This document shows, piece by piece, positions 9,742 through 18,858 of a stretch of DNA of 64,000 nucleotides. Each line of letters opens with the position of its first letter. The stretch's first letter is position 1. Location: assembly GCA_020846745.1 (NCBI GenBank), contig JADLDI010000057.1:1-64000 (forward strand). The letters run 5' to 3'. Below the pieces are notes generated by a model. It was not told the origin of the DNA. It did no database searches and saw only the letters and a list, made by a program, of their open reading frames with translations. The DNA comes from Bryobacterales bacterium (lineage in GTDB: Bacteria > Acidobacteriota > Terriglobia > Bryobacterales > Bryobacteraceae). A program made the position numbers and the translations under genes.

Positions 9742-10466
9742 TCCGCGTAGAAGGTCTTAGGCGGACTTTTGGACCGGTGGTTGCCGCCGACAGAGTCACA
9801 TTCACTGCCCACGATGGCGCGGTGACCGGTCTGCTCGGCCCGAACGGCGCCGGGAAGACCACCAGCCTGCGCATGATCTACGGTCTGCTGAAGCCGGATT
9901 CCGGCCGCATCGAGGTAGACGGGGTCGACCTGCTGGCCGACCCGCAAGCCGCGCAGGCGCGCCTAGGCGTTTTGCCGGACGTTTCCGGCCTTTACCCGCG
10001 GCTCACCACACGAGAGCACATCGAATACTATGGCGAGTTGCGCGGCCTTCCCGCTGCCGAAATCCGCCAGCGCACCGGACAGTGGCTCGATTCCCTCGAC
10101 ATGCGTGACCTCGCTGACCGCCGCGTCGCCGGCTTTTCGCACGGCGAACGCACCAAAGTCGCGCTTGCCCGCGCGCTCATCCACGAGCCGCAGAATATAC
10201 TGCTCGACGAGCCCACCAACGGACTCGACGTGATGAGCACACGTGCCGTTCGCGACCTGATCCGCCGGCTGCGGGACCAGGGCCGCTGCGTCCTGTTCTC
10301 GAGCCACATCATGCAGGAAGTGTCTGCCCTCTGCGACCGTATTATCGTCATCGCCCACGGCCGCGTGGTTGCGGACGGAACGCCCGACGATCTTCGCGCG
10401 GCCACGGGCAAGGCTGACCTGGAAGACGCTTTTGTGTCGCTTGTGGAAACGGAGCAACGCGCATGA
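9738..10466 (+). CDS. ABC transporter ATP-binding protein (NatA-like)
   Basis: Walker A 'GPNGAGKTT', signature 'FSHGERTKVALARAL', Walker B 'NILLDEPTNGLD'; ATGA overlap with upstream gene. Confidence 0.92.
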   Translation: MIRVEGLRRTFGPVVAADRVTFTAHDGAVTGLLGPNGAGKTTSLRMIYGLLKPDSGRIEVDGVDLLADPQAAQARLGVLPDVSGLYPRLTTREHIEYYGELRGLPAAEIRQRTGQWLDSLDMRDLADRRVAGFSHGERTKVALARALIHEPQNILLDEPTNGLDVMSTRAVRDLIRRLRDQGRCVLFSSHIMQEVSALCDRIIVIAHGRVVADGTPDDLRAATGKADLEDAFVSLVETEQRA

Positions 10467-11638
10467 ACCTGCGGCGAATCGTAACTGTTACGCGTAAGGA
10501 ACTGAAAGACGCATTTCGCGACCGCCGCCAATTGGTCTCGATCCTGGTTGCATCGCTCGCCAGTCCGCTGCTGATCGCCTTGCTGTTCAACCGTATTGCC
10601 GAAGACCGGCGCGGAGCGGAAGAGATCAAAGTGCCCGTTGTGGGCCGGCAATACGCTCCGGTGCTGCTCGATTGGCTGGGGCAGCAGGCGGGCGTTCAGG
10701 TTGTGCCCGGCCCGGCCGATGCGGAAGGCGCCGTGCGCGAGCGGAAAGAAGACCTGGTCGTTGTCATCCCGAAAGATTTCGCGGAACGATTCCGCGATTC
10801 GAAGCCGGCGAAGGTGAAACTGGTATCCGATTCCACTTCGAGCCGCGGACGATTCAAAGTGGAGCGCGTCCGCACGCTCCTTCAGCGATATGGAGCTGAG
10901 ATCGGCGGTCTGCGCCTGATTGCGCGTGGTGTCAGCCCGGTGATCGCCAGCGCCGTTAACGTCGAAAACGTCGAGGTATCGAGCGCACAGCAGCGTGCCG
11001 CCATGATTCTCAACATGATCCCGATGCTGGTTATGATCGCGGCATTCATCGCCGCGATGTCCATCGCGACAGACGCCACGGCGGGCGAACGCGAGCGCGG
11101 GTCGCTGGAATCGCTACTGATCAACCCGGTGCCGCGCCTCGAACTCGTGACAGGCAAATGGCTGGCAGCGGCCATCTCATCCTGCGGCTGTATGCTGCTG
11201 ACGCTCGTCATCGTGTCGACCGTGGTGTTCCGGCTTCCTTTGCAGGACTTAGGCGTCCGGTTCCGGTTCGGCGTCCCCGAAGCCCTGCTGCTGATGGCCG
11301 CCGCCCTGCCCATGTCGCTTGTCGCCCCGGCTCTCCAGATGTACCTGTCGACCTTTGCACGGTCCTTTAAGGAAGCGCAGGGCTATGTCAGCTACCTGAT
11401 GCTGCTGGTCACCATGCCGGTGGTGTTGCATACGTTCTATCCGATTACGGGCCGGACATGGACCCTTGCGGTTCCCGTCATCGGACAGTTCGCGCTCGCG
11501 CTTGACGTCATCAGCGGTAAAACTCCATCGCCCGCCGCCTTGCTCGCCGGATTGGCCACTGCGATCGCCACCGCCGCCATCTGCCTGCATTTGACCAGGC
11601 GCTTGTTCGAGCGCGAAACCATAATTTTCAACCGGTAA
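10463..11638 (+). CDS. ABC-2 type transporter permease (NatB-like)
   Basis: 391 aa multi-TM; ATGA overlap with ATPase; 'ERGSLESLLINPVPRLELVTGKW'. Confidence 0.88.
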   Translation: MNLRRIVTVTRKELKDAFRDRRQLVSILVASLASPLLIALLFNRIAEDRRGAEEIKVPVVGRQYAPVLLDWLGQQAGVQVVPGPADAEGAVRERKEDLVVVIPKDFAERFRDSKPAKVKLVSDSTSSRGRFKVERVRTLLQRYGAEIGGLRLIARGVSPVIASAVNVENVEVSSAQQRAAMILNMIPMLVMIAAFIAAMSIATDATAGERERGSLESLLINPVPRLELVTGKWLAAAISSCGCMLLTLVIVSTVVFRLPLQDLGVRFRFGVPEALLLMAAALPMSLVAPALQMYLSTFARSFKEAQGYVSYLMLLVTMPVVLHTFYPITGRTWTLAVPVIGQFALALDVISGKTPSPAALLAGLATAIATAAICLHLTRRLFERETIIFNR

Positions 11639-11647
11639 TTACGCGTC

Positions 11648-12283
11648 GTGAATGAATCCAATCCACCACCGGGTTCCGTACCAACAGATATGAGTGCTGC
11701 CGCGGCGGTGCGCATGGGCCCCCTGCACGATCGCGATCAGTTATGGTTCGGCTTTCTGACCAAAGCGGCGGAAGGCGACCGCGATGCGTTTGCCGCGCTT
11801 TATGACGCCACTTCCTCGCTTGTCTATTCACTTGTGTTGCGAATCCTGAACAATCCGGCCGATGCCGAAGAAGTCACACTCGATGTCTACATACAGGCCT
11901 GGCGCGACGCCAAACGGTTCGATTCGAGCCGCGGCGGCGTCGGCGCCTGGCTGGTGACCATTGCGCGCAGCCGTGCGCTCGATCGTATCCGGGCGCACGA
12001 ATCCCGGCAAAAACGCGAAGCTTTACCTCTTGTATGCGAGATTCAATCGAACGTGCCTTCGCCCGAAGATCTCTCGGCCATGAGCCAGGACCGGCGAGCC
12101 GTATCCGCCGCCATGGCTGCGCTCTCCGCCGAACAGCGCGAGGTCATCGAACTGGCTTACTTCCGGGGCATGTCGCAGAGTGAAATGGCTGAACACCTCA
12201 AGCTGCCGCTCGGGACGGTGAAGACTCGAGTCCGCCTGGCGATGATTCGCCTGCGCGAACTCATCGGGGGGTGGAAAGCATAA
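11648..12283 (+). CDS. ECF RNA polymerase sigma factor (SigK-like)
   Basis: 'YDATSSLVYSLVLRILNNPADAEEVTLDVYIQAWRDA', 'SQSEMAEHLKLPLGTVKTRVRLAMIRLRE'. Confidence 0.9.
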   Translation: MNESNPPPGSVPTDMSAAAAVRMGPLHDRDQLWFGFLTKAAEGDRDAFAALYDATSSLVYSLVLRILNNPADAEEVTLDVYIQAWRDAKRFDSSRGGVGAWLVTIARSRALDRIRAHESRQKREALPLVCEIQSNVPSPEDLSAMSQDRRAVSAAMAALSAEQREVIELAYFRGMSQSEMAEHLKLPLGTVKTRVRLAMIRLRELIGGWKA

Positions 12284-12285
12284 CC

Positions 12286-12858
12286 ATGCCGCACACCAAA
12301 ATAACCGACGATCTACGCACCATCACTTCGCTCTACAGCCTGGGCGCGCTGCCGCCCGATGAGGCGGTGGAGTTCGAGAAGCACCTGGCCGAAGGGTGCG
12401 ACGTGTGCCGCGCGGAACTGGAATCGCTCAATGCCGCGGTTTTGCAGCTAGCGTTCGCCGCGCCTGAGGTGCAGCCGCCTGCCTCGCTTCGCGACCGCCT
12501 GTTGAACGCGATTGCCCCGCTTCCGGAGGGCATGCACATCGTTCGCAACACAGAGGGCCGCTGGGTGGCCACCGCGTTTCCCGGGGTAACCATGAAAACC
12601 CTGCACTTCGACAAGCAGACGTTCATGGTCACCAACCTTCTGAAGATGGAACCAAAGTCTTCCATTCCGCCGCACCGGCACACTGCCATGGAACAGTGCC
12701 TGGTGCTGGAAGGCGATGTGCGCCAGGATGGCGTCGCCATGGGTCCGGGAGACTACAGCCGCAACGATCCGCAAAGCCACCATGGCCGCATCTACACGGA
12801 GAACGGCTGCCTGCTCCTGCTGATTTCCTGCGCCAAAGACGAATTTTCCGCGGCGTAA
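12286..12858 (+). CDS. ChrR-like anti-sigma factor with cupin domain
   Basis: Zinc-finger-like N-term 'EKHLAEGCDVCRAELE'; cupin 'PPHRHTAMEQCLVLEGDVRQDG'; follows sigma gene. Confidence 0.82.
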   Translation: MPHTKITDDLRTITSLYSLGALPPDEAVEFEKHLAEGCDVCRAELESLNAAVLQLAFAAPEVQPPASLRDRLLNAIAPLPEGMHIVRNTEGRWVATAFPGVTMKTLHFDKQTFMVTNLLKMEPKSSIPPHRHTAMEQCLVLEGDVRQDGVAMGPGDYSRNDPQSHHGRIYTENGCLLLLISCAKDEFSAA

Positions 12859-12908
12859 GAAATCCATTTTCCACCCAGGTCCGTAACTCTTGCTGAAAGG
12901 ACTTGGAA

Positions 12909-13310
12909 ATGACAACCACTTCTACTGCTGTTGAACTCGTACAGAGCCTTTACGAGGCGTTTGGCCGCGGCGATATTCCGTTTGTAATCGCCCATGTTGC
13001 CGACGATTGCCGGTGGATCTCGCCCGGCCAGGGCATTCCGGCCGCGGGGGCGTATGTCGGGCCGGCTGGGGCGGGCGAGTTTTTCCAGAGATTAGGCGGA
13101 TCGGAGGAGTTCACCCGCTTTGAACCCCGGGAATACTTCACCAAAGGCGACGATGTGGTAGCGCTTGGTTTCGAGGAATGCCGCTCTCGCGCCACAGGCA
13201 AGACGATGTCGACCAACTGGGCGATGCTGTTCCGCGTGCGCGACGGCAAGGTTGTCTATTGGGAGGCGTTCTACGACACGTCCGCTTACGCGAACGCACA
13301 CCGCGGATGA
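12909..13310 (+). CDS. SnoaL-like / NTF2-fold protein
   Basis: 'VQSLYEAFGRGDIPFVIAHVADDCRW...VVYWEAFYDTSAY'. Confidence 0.8.
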   Translation: MTTTSTAVELVQSLYEAFGRGDIPFVIAHVADDCRWISPGQGIPAAGAYVGPAGAGEFFQRLGGSEEFTRFEPREYFTKGDDVVALGFEECRSRATGKTMSTNWAMLFRVRDGKVVYWEAFYDTSAYANAHRG

Positions 13311-13325
13311 CGATTGCGCGCTGAA

Positions 13326-15038
13326 CTATTGCCCGGCAAGCGCGCCGGTATCGTAAACAACTTTGCCGTCGACCACTGTGCGCACGGGCTCAATCGACTT
13401 GATCTCGTCTTCGGGGACCGCGAAGAAGTCTTTATCGATCACCGCAAAATCGGCCAGTTTGCCGGGCTCGATGGTGCCCTTCAGCTTCTCCTCAAACGTG
13501 AGATAGGCGCCATTGACGGTCCACATGCGCAGTGCTTCTTCACGCGTGATGCGCTGTTCCGGACCGAGCACATTGCCGTCCGAAGTCTTCCGCGTAATAG
13601 TCATCCACATCGCATAAAACGGGTGATAGGCATTGATCGACAATCGCGGATCGTACTTGATCATGTGGTCCGAACCGCCTGCTACGACGATTCCCGCATC
13701 GTGCATGGCCCGCAACGGTAGAAACCACTTCGTCCGTTCGGGGCCGAACACCGGAGCCAGCGCTGGACCGTCGAAGTGATGCCACTGCGGCTGGCAGTCG
13801 AATACCACGCCCAATCGGGCGGCCTTCTCAATCGCGTCGGCGTTCGGGAAGTTGCCATGGGTAACGGTGAAGCGGCGGCCTTTGATCGGCTTCTCTTTGT
13901 TTGCCTCGTCGTAGGCATCGAGCAGCAGATCGATGGCCCCGCCGCCGGTTGTGTGCGAGGTCATCTGCCAGCCGAGTTTATTCGCGGTACGCGCCATCGC
14001 GATCAGGTTCTCGCGAGGAACGTTTACCACGCCGCGATAATCCGGATCGACGTAACCGTACACCTGCGTGTTCATGCCATACGGTTCGCGCAGATAAGCG
14101 GTGCCGATCAAAATGCCGCCATCCACAACCGTCTTCAGCGGACCGACACGCAGCCACTCATCGCCCCATCCCGTCGTAAACGGGATCGCCTCCACCCGCT
14201 TGGCCACGTCTTCCGGTTTCCCGTTCGCCTGAATCAAATACGTCACCGCGGTACGGACCGTCATTTGGCCCCGCTGTTTCAGATCCTGATACAAGCGGAA
14301 GCCATCGGGCCCCTGGCCCCGGTCGCCCGTGGAGGTGATGCCCACGCGGTTATATGCCGCCTGCATCTTGCGCAAGCCGCTCAGCCGCTCGTCGTAGGTG
14401 AACGCACGCGACGCCCGCAAGGGCCCAAGCAGTTGCTGGGCGCCGAGAACCAATCCAGTGGGCTCGCCCTTATCGTCTTTAATGATTTTGCCGTTCGACG
14501 GCTGAGGCGTGTTGCGGTCGATCCCGAGCCGTTTCAGCAGCTTCGAATTCAAAACCGAGGCGTAACTGTTGTCCGTCATCGCCTCGTGCTCTCCGGACAC
14601 TGCGTCCAGGTCGTGCCGCGTGGGATACCGGCGTTCCCGCAGCCGCGTGGAATAAACCTTGGGCACAAAGATCAGCTTGCCCGACGGCGTGCTGTTTGCA
14701 ATCTTCTTCACGTATTCTTTGACGTCATCAATGGACGTCATCACCGGAAGGATGCCTTCCTGCTCCGCCATCGCCGCGCCGATCGGATGCGTATGGCTAT
14801 CGTTGAGGCCCGGAACAACCGTGCGGCCCTTCAGGTCAATCCTTGCCGTGCCAGGCTTGGCCGCCTTCAGCACGTCCTGATTGCCGCCGACCTTGGCGAA
14901 GCGATTGCCTTCCACCAGGAACGCCTGCGCGATCTTGGTGGAACTGCTCAACGTGACAACCTTGCCATTGAAGTAAACAGCGTCGGCGCCGAATGTTGCG
15001 GCCGGCGCCAGCACGCACAAGCTGACGAAAAATCTCAT
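13326..15038 (-). CDS. Amidohydrolase family protein (YtcJ-like)
   Basis: 'GRTVVPGLNDSHTHP', 'GGSDHMIKYDPRLS', 'GTIEPGKLADFAVID'. Confidence 0.9.
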   Translation of the reverse strand: MRFFVSLCVLAPAATFGADAVYFNGKVVTLSSSTKIAQAFLVEGNRFAKVGGNQDVLKAAKPGTARIDLKGRTVVPGLNDSHTHPIGAAMAEQEGILPVMTSIDDVKEYVKKIANSTPSGKLIFVPKVYSTRLRERRYPTRHDLDAVSGEHEAMTDNSYASVLNSKLLKRLGIDRNTPQPSNGKIIKDDKGEPTGLVLGAQQLLGPLRASRAFTYDERLSGLRKMQAAYNRVGITSTGDRGQGPDGFRLYQDLKQRGQMTVRTAVTYLIQANGKPEDVAKRVEAIPFTTGWGDEWLRVGPLKTVVDGGILIGTAYLREPYGMNTQVYGYVDPDYRGVVNVPRENLIAMARTANKLGWQMTSHTTGGGAIDLLLDAYDEANKEKPIKGRRFTVTHGNFPNADAIEKAARLGVVFDCQPQWHHFDGPALAPVFGPERTKWFLPLRAMHDAGIVVAGGSDHMIKYDPRLSINAYHPFYAMWMTITRKTSDGNVLGPEQRITREEALRMWTVNGAYLTFEEKLKGTIEPGKLADFAVIDKDFFAVPEDEIKSIEPVRTVVDGKVVYDTGALAGQ

Positions 15039-15140
15039 TGCCTCTTCGATTCTAGTGCGTTGCAGTGCCTTACAGTCTTACAGCTCACGCAAACGGACTA
15101 AAACACGCACAATCGGCGTCATCGTCTTTCACCTGGAAGG

Positions 15141-15968
15141 TTAGCGTGCGTACCGCTTCAGGTATTCCACCCAGCGCTTCCCGGCGACTGGAGTGGCGAA
15201 CTCCTTCTTCCATAGCGCGACAAACTTGCTCCGCTTATCGTCGCGATGGGCGTTCAACCACTCCACCAGCGCCCGATGCTTCTTGACTGCCGGCATGGCG
15301 AGCATAGTCTCGTAATCGTTGATATCGCCCAGAACCGTTTGCACTTTGCGCATGGATGCCAGCCGTTGCGCCAGCCCTTTGGAATACAGCGGTTCGAACA
15401 ATTCGAGCGTGTAGCGAAAGCGTTTGCCACGCAGCCGGAACTGGTGCAGACCGGTCCATGTTGTGGATGGATCGATGGCGCATTCACCCGCTTTGAGAAA
15501 CTTCCTCGTCAGCTTCGGAAGCACGGCCCGCGCGTTCTCGGCCGGAGTCAGTTCCGGGTCCCACAGTTCGCCGCTTTTCGGGATCTTCCACTCCACGTGC
15601 AACTCGATCCCTTCGAGCGCCCGCACCAGCGTCAGCAGCGTGCCGACGTATCTTTTTCGCTCCGCTTCAATCGCCGCCGCAACGTCTTGTGTGTCCGGCA
15701 CCTGCGCTTCCCCGAGGATCAACAGGGCGACGTCGCGGTTGCGCGCTTCGCCCGCCGCCTTGAGCACGGGCCGCAACCGGTTCCGCAGCTTTCGCGCACG
15801 CTTCGCGCCCAGCAATTCGCCAAACAGCCGTAGCGCTTGTGCCAGGCGCCGGATCGAGACCCGCAGATCGTGAATCGCCTCTTCGTTTGGCTGCTCGCGC
15901 GTGCGGTCCAGTTCCGCCAATACGCGATCGATCTTCAGGTCGGTCTGCTGCCGTACGTAATTCTTCAC
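15141..15968 (-). CDS. CHAD domain protein
   Basis: 'EEAIHDLRVSIRRLAQALRLF', 'LHQFRLRGKRFRYTLELF'. Confidence 0.88.
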   Translation of the reverse strand: MKNYVRQQTDLKIDRVLAELDRTREQPNEEAIHDLRVSIRRLAQALRLFGELLGAKRARKLRNRLRPVLKAAGEARNRDVALLILGEAQVPDTQDVAAAIEAERKRYVGTLLTLVRALEGIELHVEWKIPKSGELWDPELTPAENARAVLPKLTRKFLKAGECAIDPSTTWTGLHQFRLRGKRFRYTLELFEPLYSKGLAQRLASMRKVQTVLGDINDYETMLAMPAVKKHRALVEWLNAHRDDKRSKFVALWKKEFATPVAGKRWVEYLKRYAR

Positions 15969-17497
15969 CGTCTTGCCCTCACCACCGCCAAACGCTTTTC
16001 ATACGCCTGCAGGAACGAAGCGCCTGTGCGCTCAGCCGCCCATAATTCAAGGTCCACCTTGCCCGTTCCCGTCACCTGCAGCACCACGACGCCATCGCGC
16101 GTTTCGCAGGCGATCGACTTCACACGCTGCTCTTTGCCCTGATCGAGCGCGCTTGCCAGGCGCAACAGCGGGATCAACTGCATCAGCGCGCGTTTATCGT
16201 CCGCCGCCAGCGTTTGAAATGCCGTGTGGCGGGCCGTCGGCATCGATTTCCGGTGAAACCGGCAGAGCATAGCCGTGAGCATCTTTTCGCGCGCGGTGAA
16301 CCCGGGCAAATCGGAGTTCTGCACCAGGTATTGCGAATGCTTGTGATGGCCGGTGTCGCTGACGAAGTGTCCCGTGTCGTAGAGCAGGGCCGCGGCTTCG
16401 AGAATCTTCCCCCACGCGGGCGGCAGCTTGTGCAGCGCCTTCAAACTATCGAACAGAACCTCGCAGAACCCGGTGACGTGGCGGGCGTGCTTCATCGGCA
16501 CGGCGAACTTGACGGCCATCCGTTCCGCCACCCGGCGCTGTTCTTTGGTAAGAGACGTCTGGTCCGCGCCGACGCGGCGAGCGGCCAGGTCCGCCACAAT
16601 GCCATCGCGCACACCGGCGGCGGAATGATAGAGCGCCGGCAGTTCGAACCGCTGCAGGCATTCAAGCAACACCGCCACGCCCGCGACGATAATCTGCGCG
16701 CGCCGCGGACCGATGCCGGCGATCTTCGCCCGGCCTGACGTCTTTTTCGCGCATAGTTGGCGAAACAGCGCCTTCACCTGGGCCGAGGACGCGCGGCGGC
16801 GGTCGGCTTCCTCGCGGCGGGCCCGCGGAATGCCGTTCACCGCGCAAACAAGCGCGGCGGCCGTCGCGGATGTCGCAATCGCACGGTCGCAAGGCTTTGG
16901 CCCGAACTTACGAACCGCGGGATTCAGACGCTCGCCTATGAATTCGCGCAAACGGTCGAGTTGAACCGGTGAAGGAGGATCGTCCTCCAGGAACGCCTCG
17001 GTCAACCGGACGGCCCCCAGCGGCTTCGAGAAGGCATCGGTCAACCGGCCATTGTCCGCCAGGATGATCTCCGCGCTTCCCCCGCCCACATCGATCACCA
17101 GCACGCGGCTGTTCGGATGCGGCCAGCGGCTTTGCACGCCCACGTGAATGAGGCGCGCCTCTTCCTGGCCCGAAATAATTTCGACCGGACTGCCGGCCGC
17201 GGCCGAAGCACGTTCGATAAACTCCGCCTGGTTGCTCGCATCCCGCACCGCGGCCGTCGCGACCGCCCTCACGCCCACGACGTCCACCTTCCGGTACGCC
17301 TGCGACATCCGCCCCAGGACCGTGCATACGAAGTCCATCGCTTCGCGGCTGATCGCACCGTTCCGAAAGACGCTCGTGCCCAGCCGCGTCACTTCCCGGT
17401 CGGACGCCAGTTGTTCGATCCGTCCGCCCGGCAGCACATCGGCGGCGAGCATGCGGACCGAGTTCGATCCGATGTCGATGGCGGCATAACGCGGCAT
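15965..17497 (-). CDS. Ppx/GppA-family exopolyphosphatase
   Basis: 'YAAIDIGSNSVRMLAADV', 'VLVIDVGGGSAEIIL'; overlaps the CHAD gene. Confidence 0.9.
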   Translation of the reverse strand: MPRYAAIDIGSNSVRMLAADVLPGGRIEQLASDREVTRLGTSVFRNGAISREAMDFVCTVLGRMSQAYRKVDVVGVRAVATAAVRDASNQAEFIERASAAAGSPVEIISGQEEARLIHVGVQSRWPHPNSRVLVIDVGGGSAEIILADNGRLTDAFSKPLGAVRLTEAFLEDDPPSPVQLDRLREFIGERLNPAVRKFGPKPCDRAIATSATAAALVCAVNGIPRARREEADRRRASSAQVKALFRQLCAKKTSGRAKIAGIGPRRAQIIVAGVAVLLECLQRFELPALYHSAAGVRDGIVADLAARRVGADQTSLTKEQRRVAERMAVKFAVPMKHARHVTGFCEVLFDSLKALHKLPPAWGKILEAAALLYDTGHFVSDTGHHKHSQYLVQNSDLPGFTAREKMLTAMLCRFHRKSMPTARHTAFQTLAADDKRALMQLIPLLRLASALDQGKEQRVKSIACETRDGVVVLQVTGTGKVDLELWAAERTGASFLQAYEKRLAVVRARR

Positions 17498-17685
17498 AGG
17501 ACCATCATAGGCGTGAAGACGACAGATGGACGGGAAAAGTGCCGGATCTCGCAGGGAGAAGACAAGGAGAAGATCGAGCAAGTCCCTTCTATTCAACAGA
17601 GTGCGAGACGAAATGACCGGTCTTCGAATTGCTACAGTACTAATAAGTTCCGTTTCTCCGAAAAATGTGATATGTTTATCCGCAA

Positions 17686-18813
17686 ATGGAACCCGTCAAC
17701 CTTTCCCGTCGAGATTTGATTCATCTGGCTGCCGCCGCCCCGGCAGTGCTCTCCGCTCAGAACAAAGGAGACGTGATCCGTGTCGCCTTTGTTGGGGTCG
17801 GAAACCGTGGATCGTTCCTGCTGAAGCACGGTGTCCGCGTGCCCGGCATTCAGGTTGTCGCCGTGTGCGATATCCTGCCGGAACGCGCCGAGGCCGCAGC
17901 CCAAGTTGTCGCCAAAGCGGGCGGAAAGGCTCGCGTGTGGAACGACTTCCGCAAGATGCTCGATGAACAGAAAGAGATCGACGCCGTCGTTCTCGCCACG
18001 CCCGACTGGACGCACAAGGATTTTGATATCGCCATCCTTGAGGTCGGTAAGAATCTGTATGCCGAGAAGCCGCTGGCCCTGCACACCCGCGATACCGGAG
18101 CCATTCTCCAGGCGGCGAAACAAGCGAAAGGAATCATGCAGGTTGGTTTCCAGCTCCGGCACGACCCGAATCGCAACGCGGCGGAAAAGTTTATTCAGAG
18201 CGGCGGTATCGGCCGTGTTCTGATGTGCCATGGCATACGCCACGGCGGCGACCTGCCGCGCAACATCCCCTGGTATTTCGACAAGACGAAGTGCGGCGAT
18301 ATCGTCATCGACCAGGGCATACACATCCTCGACCTGTTCACGTGGGCGATCGGTACGCACCCGATCCGGGCCATGGGCTCAGGCGGCACCGATCTGTTTG
18401 TCGACGAACCGAAGGGCCGCACGGTGATGGATAACTACAGCCTGATCCTCGAGTATCCGAACGGCGTAAGGGTCAACTTCAGCCACCACTACTTCGACCC
18501 GCCGGGATTCAGCGGAGACCAGGAGCGCGTGTTCGGTTCCAACGGGTCAGTCGACCTCGTCAGTGCCACCTGGAAGCCGCGCGACCGCAAGTCCGAACCC
18601 ATCAAGCTGGAGGTGCCCAACGCCGGCGAGGACTCTACCTATATGTCGCTCGCGGCGTTCGCCGAAAACATCCGGACCGGGAATCGCAAGCCAGTCAACA
18701 ACGTCGAGTCCGCCTTGGTTTCCACTCTGGTCCCCATCATGGGAACCCGCGCGATTTACCAGAAGCGAATTGTCGAATGGGAGGAAGTTGCAAAAGAAGC
18801 AGGGATCGCCTAG
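17686..18813 (+). CDS. Gfo/Idh/MocA family oxidoreductase with Tat-like signal
   Basis: 'SRRDLIHLAAAAPAVLSA', 'VAFVGVGNRG', 'GKNLYAEKPLAL'. Confidence 0.9.
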   Translation: MEPVNLSRRDLIHLAAAAPAVLSAQNKGDVIRVAFVGVGNRGSFLLKHGVRVPGIQVVAVCDILPERAEAAAQVVAKAGGKARVWNDFRKMLDEQKEIDAVVLATPDWTHKDFDIAILEVGKNLYAEKPLALHTRDTGAILQAAKQAKGIMQVGFQLRHDPNRNAAEKFIQSGGIGRVLMCHGIRHGGDLPRNIPWYFDKTKCGDIVIDQGIHILDLFTWAIGTHPIRAMGSGGTDLFVDEPKGRTVMDNYSLILEYPNGVRVNFSHHYFDPPGFSGDQERVFGSNGSVDLVSATWKPRDRKSEPIKLEVPNAGEDSTYMSLAAFAENIRTGNRKPVNNVESALVSTLVPIMGTRAIYQKRIVEWEEVAKEAGIA

Positions 18814-18858
18814 CGCTTCGCCAGATCGATCCCTGCGGGGTCGCTTGTGTTTGTTTGG

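Noticed and set aside
13776-15101. 441 aa plus-strand ORF
   Set aside because: Antisense to the clear amidohydrolase gene; long open frames opposite GC-rich genes are expected and the product has no recognisable motifs.
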